Source: Durusdinium trenchii (Eukaryota > Sar > Dinophyceae > Suessiales > Symbiodiniaceae). From it: a DNA stretch of 64,000 bases. The stretch covers positions 161,392-225,391 of the forward strand of contig CAXAMN010003636.1 in assembly GCA_963970005.1 (NCBI GenBank), in the 5' to 3' direction. The notes under the pieces are model-generated. The model was not told where the DNA came from. It worked only from the letters and a program-made list of their open reading frames with translations, and searched no databases. Made by a program: the position numbers and the translations under genes. Of this stretch, positions 61,801 to 64,000 are shown in pieces; within the stretch, counting starts at the first letter, position 1, and each line of letters begins with the position of its first letter.

Positions 61801-63926
61801 TGGCCTATTCTGGCCTTCTATCTGGCGTATATTATGGCGCTCTATTTTGCATATTTTCTGACACTCGGTCCGGGGTTCTATCTACTATATATATATATAT
61901 GTATTCTAGCATTCGTTCCAGCATTCCATCTATTCTATCTGGCATACTTCTGGCATATGTCCAATATGTCTGACATTCTTTCTGGCATTCCTTCTGACAT
62001 TCTTTCTGGCATATCTTCTGCAAGTGAGGTCCGGCAGTGCCCACTGCGATCAGGAGCTTGCGGTTGAGGTCTGGCAGTGTCTACTGCGATCGGGAGCTTG
62101 CAGTTGAGGTTCTGGAGCACGAGATCTAACAACCCTCACCTGGCAGGTGGGGATAAAGAAAGAGAAGAAAGGTCTGAAGAACGAAAGGAAAACAAAAGGA
62201 AATCATGCTTGAGCACCCTTACTGGTCTGGAAGACAGGCATCCCTTACACAAACACCTTTCCTCTTGGGCAAACACCTCGAAACCGCAGCAAGACCACAA
62301 CAAAGGGCTCTGGTTTAGCACAACAAGGACCTGAACCCCGAACCCCCTCTCCGGAATGATCCCCCCGGGGTCCGTCCGTCCGCCTCAAAGGTGCCCACGG
62401 TGTCCATGTTGGCTGCAATGATGGGCGTCCCTGTCCAGACCTGGACAGGTGGACGGTCGACGGACCCGATGTCGACCTGGGTCAAAACAAGAGACCTTCG
62501 TTGACCTGAACACAGGTCAAGCATGGTCAACCTACCAGGGTTTGGGGCTGACCAGGTTTTGACTCACAGCCAATGTTGTTTGGAGAACAGGATGCGATCC
62601 GTGGCGGATGATGGGCGAAGGATCCGATGTCGCTTCTCAATGAGAGGCGTGGCATAGTGAAAAACAACGGCAGCAAGTGGATGCCACGTAGGTGTGGCGA
62701 TCAACAGCTCAATGACAAAATATCGAAATCTCAACTAATGAAGTCTCTGATGTCCCTTCTAGGTGGGCGGTTTGCTGGAAGCCGCTTAGTCTCAAAGTGA
62801 AGGACAGTGAAAGTAGAGACGAAGGAGGAACGCTTCACAGGGTTTACATTTCACCCCATGCCACCAAATTTTCTCGCCGTCAAAGGCTCCGAAGCGTTGG
62901 TCAGGGCATTCCGGAAGAACCATCTGAGAAAGCAGCGTTGTTTCCAGCGTCAGCCCGGGATGTCGGAACGGGCGTTTCGCTTTCGTTGGGTTTCGACGAT
63001 CTCTTTGGGACATGACTTGTTCTCATAGCGGAAAAGGCCTGTTGGTGAGCACCTTCCTTTGGATTGGATCGACCAGTTGGGAGTTTCCTCAGGTTCACAA
63101 CCAACCTCCTTTTTTTGCCTGCTCCCCCCCGTCCCTATACTTAATTAAGTAGGCGCCTACTTAATCAAGCAAGGGAGGTAGCTACTACATATGGACGCAG
63201 GATAGCTCACGCTGGCACCAATGGTTTGGTTCCTAGATTCATGACCAACCCTCATACCAAGGCATTCTCGTTCGGAGTGATTTAGATGCCGAACACGAGA
63301 TCAGTGGATGTGGATCTACTCCGAACACGTATTTCCCACACACAAAGCAACTTGACTTCTGGAGAACGAAGCACTAAAGCGGCATAAGAACTCCCTGCTG
63401 GCTCAAGTTGATTGCCAGAAACCACCATACTCAGCTCGTATTCAACGTGCTCTGCACAGCGAAACTGCGCCCGAAACCGCGCCTGCTTGGAGTTGGGAAA
63501 CACAAACTCCCTGTCGATGGAGACCTCGAGAGTAGAACACAACCGAAAGGAGGTACTTCAACACTAGCAGAGACTATAGCACTTACATGCACTGAATACG
63601 TCAAGCTTGAGAGCAAGATGTTCTGCAGCTTCAGCTTGCCGTTGCTCCTGATGCTTCCAGAAAATGGAAAACAACAAACTGCTTTGACGGATAATCCCAC
63701 GCAAGAATACATCAACCAGAACTTGTCCTTTATGCTCCTGAAGCATGCAGCAAAACCGGATATCATGTCAGCCGAAAAGAAAGCCGAGTTAGTTGGCCCT
63801 ACCTGATGGCCTCTGATGGCCTTGTCTACCTTGGCCCTCCCCCACCGGGCCTGAGCACGGCTGGAGAGCGCTGATCGTTTCGGTCGGATCAGCACGTCCT
63901 GCTCGTCGCGGCGCAGAGCCTTTTTT
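14652..63926 (-). CDS. GMPR: GMP reductase, about 20 exons over 49 kb
   Basis: NADPH-dependent GMP reductase converts GMP to IMP and ammonia in purine salvage; it is a cytosolic (beta/alpha)8-barrel enzyme. Exons in order on the minus strand: 63926-63851, 63524-63483, 62440-62384, 61131-61104, 51938-51882, 51631-~51561, 50157-50107, 49649-49605, 49341-49264, 49092-49047, 48817-48764, 32706-32676, 31437-31376, 30949-30912, 16870-16841, 16573-16538, 15670-15617, 14948-14881, 14739-14652. Phases agree at every resolved junction. One short exon (about 7 residues, between 51,561 and 50,158) and the start codon are not found. The joined length is close to the family's roughly 345 residues. Active-site Cys lies in GPGSVCTTR, followed by the conserved Thr. 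Of 17 resolved donors 15 are GC and 2 are GT; all acceptors are AG, mostly followed by G. Confidence 0.93.
15779..15904 (-). repeat. 40-bp-type repeat cluster in a GMP reductase intron
   Basis: About three reversed copies of the unit (GATGCCAGGAGCCCCTAGTA), joined to a CTTGTTACTAGTAG variant, inside intron 15,671-16,537. Confidence 0.7.
17079..17607 (-). CDS. M16 peptidase last recognised exons
   Basis: The exon 17607-17488 (40 codons) includes [20 protein letters not shown], matching the ALLHGN region of insulysin. The exon from 17261 continues in phase 0 ([11 protein letters not shown]...) and reaches TGA at 17079-17081 after [11 protein letters not shown] full insulysin would continue for about 250 residues, so either the protein is shortened or this TGA is read in an intron and further exons exist. 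Confidence 0.75.
17079..29062 (-). CDS. M16 family zinc metallope 'insulysin/pitrilysin-like' peptidase, multi-exon
   Basis: M16 peptidases degrade peptides inside a two-half chamber. Exons on the minus strand: 29062-28941 ([20 protein letters not shown]), 28310-~28110 (zinc motif HLTEH), 26220-~26033 ([14 protein letters not shown], with the expected Glu residues seven apart), 24620-~24530 ([20 protein letters not shown]), 22222-~22045 ([13 protein letters not shown]), ~21744-21625 (GWLPENLG to [14 protein letters not shown]), ~21031-20827 ([13 protein letters not shown]), 20630-20535, 19227-~18945 ([14 protein letters not shown]), ~18800-~18225 (middle domain), 17607-17488 ([16 protein letters not shown]), 17261-17079 with TGA. 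Order follows insulysin. The last roughly 250 residues of a typical insulysin are not seen. The gene lies entirely within a GMP reductase intron. Confidence 0.85.
18225..19227 (-). CDS. M16 peptidase middle-domain exons
   Basis: The exon from 19227 reads [20 protein letters not shown] and later [20 protein letters not shown]. The following exon, about 18800-18225, is the longest of the gene. It includes [49 protein letters not shown] and [20 protein letters not shown], which follow the order of the insulysin third domain (AELAGL...GYNDK). Intron limits between the two are not fixed. Confidence 0.82.
19228..20534 (-). repeat. Intron made of a 40-bp tandem repeat, flanked by a 14-bp duplication
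   Basis: The whole intron between M16 exons 20630-20535 and 19227 consists of a 40-bp unit (GAGCAAGRACGCTACTAGAG plus GCTCCTGGCCTTRCTACTAG) repeated in tandem; 768 bases are N (19,613-20,380). GGCCTCGGTGGCTT stands at both 19225-19238 and 20532-20545, covering the exon edges. Splicing GAG|GC to GAG|GC restores [10 protein letters not shown] in frame. This looks like an insertion into coding sequence with target-site duplication that became an intron. Confidence 0.85.
19613..20380. other. Assembly gap (768 N)
   Basis: The gap lies inside the 40-bp tandem array, so array length is unknown. The long open frames predicted across it are artefacts. Confidence 0.99.
20535..21744 (-). CDS. M16 peptidase exons before the repeat-filled intron
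   Basis: The exon ~21744-21625 encodes a GW...[11 protein letters not shown] segment as in insulysin. The exon ~21031-20827 contains [20 protein letters not shown] and [20 protein letters not shown]. The exon 20630-20535 is 96 bp in phase 0, ends at ACCGAG, and encodes [19 protein letters not shown] and [10 protein letters not shown]. Its last 14 bases are copied at the start of the next exon. Confidence 0.82.
22045..24620 (-). CDS. M16 peptidase exons of the first-half core
   Basis: The exon starting at 24620 after TTTCAG encodes the [14 protein letters not shown] segment that follows the active-site domain. The exon starting near 22222 encodes [20 protein letters not shown] and later [16 protein letters not shown], the HxGPGSL hallmark of the family. 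A GC-rich minus-strand frame at about 22,495-22,730 could be another exon or part of a nested unit; I could not match it to M16. Confidence 0.82.
25099..25233 (+). repeat. 40-bp repeat, about three copies
   Basis: Three imperfect copies of the GGGGCTCCTGGCCTTACTAC / TAGGAGCAAGGACGCTA unit, in the plus orientation. Confidence 0.85.
26033..26220 (-). CDS. M16 peptidase exon with third zinc ligand
   Basis: Begins after CTCCAG at 26,221 and reads [20 protein letters not shown], then an Asp/Ala-rich insertion, then [14 protein letters not shown]. In insulysin the Glu of REV and the Glu seven residues later (the zinc ligand) are conserved, and both are present here. The donor is probably GCAG|GT at 26,033. 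Confidence 0.85.
28110..29062 (-). CDS. M16 peptidase exons with the HxxEH zinc site
   Basis: The exon from 29062 ends CAGAG|GC at 28941. The next begins after CTCGAG at 28310, and the split codon joins ...[16 protein letters not shown] in frame. The second exon carries [20 protein letters not shown]: the inverted zinc motif with both His and the general-base Glu present, so this copy looks catalytically competent. The 3' end of the second exon is not fixed. GTG at 29060-29062 is only the exon edge; the true N-terminus lies upstream, perhaps including a GC-rich open stretch near 29,660-29,855. Confidence 0.87.
29660..29855 (-). CDS. Possible 5' exon upstream of the M16 gene
   Basis: A GC-rich stretch whose minus frame, entered after GACCCAG, is open and includes [17 protein letters not shown] and [13 protein letters not shown], followed by a possible G|GC donor. 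It could be an N-terminal extension of M16 or a separate gene. The other two frames also look partly open. Confidence 0.3.
30295..30425. repeat. CTTGTTACTAGTAG-type repeats
   Basis: Five or so degenerate copies of a GGCACTTGTTACTACTAG unit. The core CTACTAGTAG is a perfect palindrome. Confidence 0.75.
30912..32706 (-). CDS. GMPR: GMP reductase exons between the second and third giant introns
   Basis: Exon 32706-32676 encodes LGGRIVSDG (the SDGG phosphate-binding turn). Exon 31437-31376 encodes [20 protein letters not shown]. Exon 30949-30912 encodes [12 protein letters not shown]. Donors are GG|GC, GG|GC and GAG|GC. The split codons restore DGG and LGG exactly, which strongly supports these placements although the exons are only 31-62 bp long. 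Confidence 0.92.
33169..34550. repeat. Direct duplication of about 0.4-0.55 kb, one copy broken by an N gap
   Basis: Bases 33,169-33,552 and 33,998-34,550 are nearly identical, starting GGGTCACATGATGTGACCAG and ending around CGCCATTGAGAG. The first copy has ten Ns at 33,253-33,262 where the second has about 180 bp, so the gap hides sequence. A few substitutions separate the copies. Confidence 0.9.
34080..34864 (-). CDS. Putative membrane-protein exons, function unknown
   Basis: The minus frame at about 34,864-34,590 is open and contains two hydrophobic stretches ([20 protein letters not shown] and [20 protein letters not shown]) followed by a charged segment. About 34,265-34,080 contains another plausible exon ([20 protein letters not shown]). 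I do not recognise the family. Exons at 44.1-45.4 kb may belong to the same gene. Confidence 0.45.
35340..37060. repeat. Simple-sequence region: AT-rich, CATCAT and short tandem repeats
   Basis: About 35,320-35,400 is AT-rich. 35,880-36,000 is a (CAT)n tract in which a roughly 53-bp unit occurs twice. 36,060-36,160 has GATACAGGTGT-type repeats. 36,950-37,040 is another (CAT)n tract. No gene is assigned. Confidence 0.7.
37197..37885. repeat. Inverted GTTCAGAAACTAG / CTAGTTTCTGAAC clusters and CCCCA tracts
   Basis: 37,197-37,285 holds several GTTCRGAAACTAG units; 37,500-37,665 holds their reverse complements. Around them are G-rich (37,678-37,715) and CCCCA-repeat (37,440-37,460, 37,780-37,800, 37,855-37,885) tracts able to form G-quadruplexes on one strand or the other. 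Confidence 0.8.
38030..38758 (+). pseudogene. Decayed Polinton/Maverick-type integrase
   Basis: Three fragments in different frames match an rve integrase in order. 38,090-38,236 includes [17 protein letters not shown] with the first Asp. 38,232-38,468 includes YSDDDGVF with the second Asp, then [14 protein letters not shown] with the Glu. 38,637-38,757 includes [20 protein letters not shown], the C-terminal domain typical of Polinton and related integrases. Frameshifts near 38,225 and after 38,468, plus stops, break the gene. No neighbouring capsid, ATPase or polymerase gene is recognised. It lies inside the GMP reductase intron, on the opposite strand. Confidence 0.7.
39457..39760 (-). CDS. 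Possible helical exon, function unknown
   Basis: An open minus frame of balanced composition, including [17 protein letters not shown] and [20 protein letters not shown], predicted helical and amphipathic. It lies between the membrane-protein exons at 44-45 kb and 34 kb and may be one of their cytosolic segments. Confidence 0.4.
40200..40770. repeat. Degenerate tandem duplication of about 380 bp
   Basis: The stretch starting TTTCCCACAGCTGCTTTCAG (about 40,226) and the one starting TTCCCACCGCAGCCTTCAG (about 40,595) resemble each other over roughly 100 bases, including ACAAACAACTT / ATAAACAATTT and CCTTCAAGTG. Confidence 0.5.
40860..41215. repeat. Degenerate TTCTGACAT minisatellite
   Basis: Many imperfect GTTCTGACATNTGTTCTG units. 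A related TCTGGCATTCTAT array stands at 61,660-62,040. Confidence 0.75.
41927..42275 (+). repeat. 21-bp tandem repeat GGTTGGAGGCCATCGCTATTA, about 16 copies
   Basis: The 21-bp period keeps frames open on both strands. On plus it reads as heptapeptides of the form RLEAIAS; on minus as AMASNLE. Single-base variation is frequent (GCTTCTA, GCTAGTA). I interpret it as a repeat rather than a gene, since the same unit occurs in many introns and spacers. Confidence 0.92.
42300..43160. other. Spacer between 21-bp arrays; no gene recognised
   Basis: Only short frames without motifs on either strand. Confidence 0.5.
43165..43500 (+). repeat. Second 21-bp tandem array
   Basis: About 16 copies of the same 21-bp unit; alternate copies carry GGGTGGAGGCCATCGCTACTA. 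So some of this array has a 42-bp higher-order period, unlike the first array. Confidence 0.9.
43525..43670 (-). repeat. 40-bp-type repeats, reversed
   Basis: Copies of CTTTGCTCCTAGTAGCGTCC and CCAGGAGCCCCTATAGTAGC beside a short GCGCGC tract. Confidence 0.8.
44140..45370 (-). CDS. Polytopic membrane protein exons, family unknown
   Basis: Three open minus-strand stretches contain membrane segments. About 45,370-44,960 holds [20 protein letters not shown], then [20 protein letters not shown]. About 44,780-44,650 holds [20 protein letters not shown]. About 44,345-44,150 holds [20 protein letters not shown]. They lie in different frames and are probably exons of one gene running towards lower coordinates. 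I recognise no family and have not fixed splice sites. Confidence 0.5.
45623..46660 (-). CDS. Ser/Pro-rich protein segment, intact copy of a duplicated pair
   Basis: An uninterrupted minus ORF of 209 codons (46252-45623), preceded by a second open stretch (46643-46410, [13 protein letters not shown]...). The product is hydrophilic and rich in Ser, Pro, Glu and Lys, without known motifs (examples: [41 protein letters not shown]). It is probably disordered or cytosolic. A diverged copy lies at 47,690-48,370. It may be the N-terminal part of the membrane protein at 44-45 kb. Confidence 0.5.
46665..47400. repeat. Spacer with 21-bp units, a dispersed 65-bp copy and CTACTAG repeats
   Basis: Two 21-bp units at 46,665-46,700. 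At 46,948-47,030 is a copy of 33,853-33,935 (AACCAGCAATGAGYACACAG...). CTTGTTACTAGTAG-type repeats lie at 47,295-47,400. Confidence 0.6.
47690..48370 (-). pseudogene. Diverged, frame-broken copy of the Ser/Pro-rich segment
   Basis: The same features as 45,623-46,660 occur in the same order: [34 protein letters not shown] and [10 protein letters not shown]. They fall in different frames, with stops after FAPRA and after RVRRRR. Over the shared stretches the nucleotide match is easy to see, for example GTGAAGAACTATGCTG here against GTGAACAACTATGCTG. Confidence 0.6.
48380..48470. repeat. CTACTAG-type repeats
   Basis: Degenerate AGCTACGAACGTAGC and CTTGTAACACGTGCATCGCTAC units. Confidence 0.6.
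48764..51938 (-). CDS. GMPR: GMP reductase central exons, including the catalytic Cys exon
   Basis: Exon 51938-51882 encodes [18 protein letters not shown]. Exon 51631-~51561 encodes [19 protein letters not shown]. Exon 50157-50107 encodes [17 protein letters not shown]. Exon 49649-49605 encodes [15 protein letters not shown]. Exon 49341-49264 contains [13 protein letters not shown] and ends DVIK. Exon 49092-49047 encodes [15 protein letters not shown], with the nucleophilic Cys. Exon 48817-48764 encodes [17 protein letters not shown]. Introns here are mostly 170-460 bp (the one between 51,561 and 50,158, about 1.4 kb, hides the missing exon), in contrast to the three giant introns elsewhere in the gene. 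Confidence 0.93.
50158..51560 (-). other. GMP reductase intron region, one short exon unresolved
   Basis: About seven residues between DKDEPK and VPGVNMIC are missing from my reconstruction and should be encoded here. A plus-strand frame at 50,455-50,715 is open but has no recognised motif. Confidence 0.4.
51470..51550 (+). repeat. 21-bp repeat, three to four copies
   Basis: GTTGGAGGCCATCGCTAGTCG units immediately beside a GMP reductase exon end. Confidence 0.85.
52494..53161 (-). CDS. MFS transporter C-terminal exons and stop
   Basis: The exon 52845-52702 is 48 codons in phase 0, ending CAG|GC. The exon 52583-52494 continues in phase 0 after GCGAG and provides a last membrane helix and a short basic tail ending at TAG 52494-52496. 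Together they form helices 11 and 12 with the usual Gly-rich [14 protein letters not shown] segment. A further open minus frame at 52,260-52,490 is then 3' UTR or chance. Confidence 0.87.
52494..59204 (-). CDS. Major facilitator superfamily transporter (MFS_1-like), multi-exon
   Basis: A secondary transporter of the plasma or an internal membrane; substrate unknown. Exons on minus: 59204-59067 ([20 protein letters not shown], then [11 protein letters not shown], the loop 2-3 motif), 58110-58054 ([19 protein letters not shown]), 57578-~57500 ([20 protein letters not shown]), ~56500-56436 ([15 protein letters not shown]), 55440-~55290 ([20 protein letters not shown]), 53161-~53100 ([19 protein letters not shown]), 52845-52702 ([20 protein letters not shown]), 52583-52494 ([23 protein letters not shown]). 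YGK|VRLWGG is the family's (Y)GRxRLWGS motif rebuilt across an AAG|GC junction. The N-terminal exon and one or two helices are not placed; open stretches at 55.55-55.73 and 60.3-60.7 kb may be further exons. Confidence 0.85.
54405..54530. repeat. GAGAGA tract and mixed repeat copies
   Basis: (GA)n at 54,370-54,390 and 54,510-54,525, with 21-bp units in reverse orientation and a CTTGCTACTAGTAG unit between. Confidence 0.75.
55228..55290 (+). repeat. 21-bp repeat, three copies
   Basis: GGTTGGAGGCTATCGCAGTA-type units just 3' of the MFS exon with TM helix 7. Confidence 0.8.
55925..56190. repeat. CTACTAG palindromic and reversed 40-bp-type repeats
   Basis: GCAAGAAGCTACTAGTA copies at 55,925-55,995 and reversed 40-bp-type units at 56,094-56,190. 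Confidence 0.8.
57060..57140 (+). repeat. 21-bp repeat, four copies
   Basis: CTAGTAGGTTAAAGGCCTTTG-type units, more diverged than the large arrays. Confidence 0.8.
57247..57470 (+). repeat. 40-bp-type repeats, about five copies
   Basis: Copies of GGGGCTCCTGGCCTTACTAC and AGGAACCCGGGCATCGCTAC, in an MFS intron close to the VRLWGG exon. Related copies stand at 56,877-56,925. Confidence 0.85.
59500..59553 (+). repeat. (CTT)n microsatellite
   Basis: About fifteen TTC triplets in a row. Confidence 0.95.
60280..60720 (-). CDS. Possible membrane-protein exons upstream of the MFS gene
   Basis: Minus-strand open stretches in different frames: [20 protein letters not shown] (about 60,310-60,240), [20 protein letters not shown] (about 60,415-60,350), and [20 protein letters not shown] (about 60,640-60,560). 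The first and third are hydrophobic. They may be N-terminal MFS exons or another transporter; splice sites are not fixed. Confidence 0.35.
60775..61065. repeat. CTACTAG and reversed 40-bp-type repeats
   Basis: ACTAGTAACAAGAAGCTAGTA units at 60,780-60,860 and GTAGTAAGGCCAGGAGCCCC units at 60,970-61,065, ending 39 bp from GMP reductase exon 61,131-61,104. Confidence 0.8.
61104..63926 (-). CDS. GMPR: GMP reductase exons 1-4 (N-terminal part)
   Basis: Exon 63926-63851 encodes [16 protein letters not shown], matching the LRPKRS motif of the family. Exon 63524-63483 encodes [14 protein letters not shown]. Exon 62440-62384 encodes [19 protein letters not shown], the substrate-binding [10 protein letters not shown] segment. 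Exon 61131-61104 encodes VAAVLAKRK plus one base. The first three donors are AG|GC; the fourth appears to be T|GT. The acceptor before exon 63926 is a GCAG followed by an A-run, so its start is less certain, and the initiator Met may lie outside the window. Confidence 0.88.
61200..61560 (+). repeat. Long purine-rich (A/G) strand
   Basis: About 360 bp of mostly A and G (AAAGAAA, AAGAAAG units) with few pyrimidines; no coding potential. Confidence 0.85.
61660..62040 (+). repeat. TCTGGCATTCTAT minisatellite
   Basis: About 20 imperfect copies, resembling the TTCTGACAT array at 40,860-41,215. Confidence 0.85.
62790..63030 (+). CDS. Possible plus-strand coding relic
   Basis: A plus frame reads as balanced protein ([20 protein letters not shown], then a basic region) but has no recognised motif. 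It lies inside a GMP reductase intron, so it is more likely a transposon relic or chance than a gene. Confidence 0.2.
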
Positions 63927-63977
63927 CTGCACCGAGCAGATGGTGACCAGCCAATAAATGTGTTGTTCTTCTTCTTC

Positions 63978-64000
63978 TTCCTATAGCGATGGCCTCCAAC
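63978..64000 (-). repeat. 21-bp repeat copy at the window edge
   Basis: GCGATGGCCTCCAAC is the reverse complement of the 21-bp unit core. Confidence 0.75.

Overview
This window looks like dinoflagellate nuclear DNA, probably a Symbiodiniaceae-like alga. Three things point there. Protein-coding information is cut into very small exons on one strand. Almost every splice donor I could resolve is AG|GC rather than AG|GT, with acceptors of the form AG|G. Short repeats with CTACTAG or GGTTGGAGGCC cores are scattered everywhere. I had no database access; protein names come from motifs I recognise, and splice sites were placed by hand from reading frame and phase.

Layout. Bases 1-5177 (plus strand) hold most of a Ty1/copia retrotransposon, entering from the left edge: integrase, then one in-frame stop, then reverse transcriptase/RNase H, then an extra ORF of unknown function. 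Bases 5.3-14.6 kb are repeat-rich, with an unrecognised minus-strand gene around 7.7-9.5 kb. From 14,652 to 63,926 the minus strand carries one collinear gene for GMP reductase, in about 20 exons of 28-90 bp. Together they cover nearly the whole enzyme, from the N-terminal LIRPKRS motif to the C-terminal FIR segment and stop.

Three GMP reductase introns are giant, and each holds another gene on the same strand. Intron 51,939-61,103 holds a major facilitator (MFS) transporter ending at 52,494. Intron 32,707-48,763 holds exons of an unrecognised membrane protein, a duplicated Ser/Pro-rich segment, and a decayed plus-strand integrase of Polinton/Maverick type. Intron 16,871-30,911 holds an M16 (insulysin-like) zinc peptidase, 29,062 to 17,079. 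The M16 gene is itself interrupted by an intron made of a 40-bp tandem repeat flanked by a 14-bp direct duplication of coding sequence, which looks like a recent intron gain.

I see no operons, tRNA, rRNA or CRISPR. The genes are metabolically unrelated: purine salvage, peptide degradation and transport. What links them is the interleaved same-strand arrangement. There are two N gaps, 19,613-20,380 and 33,253-33,262.
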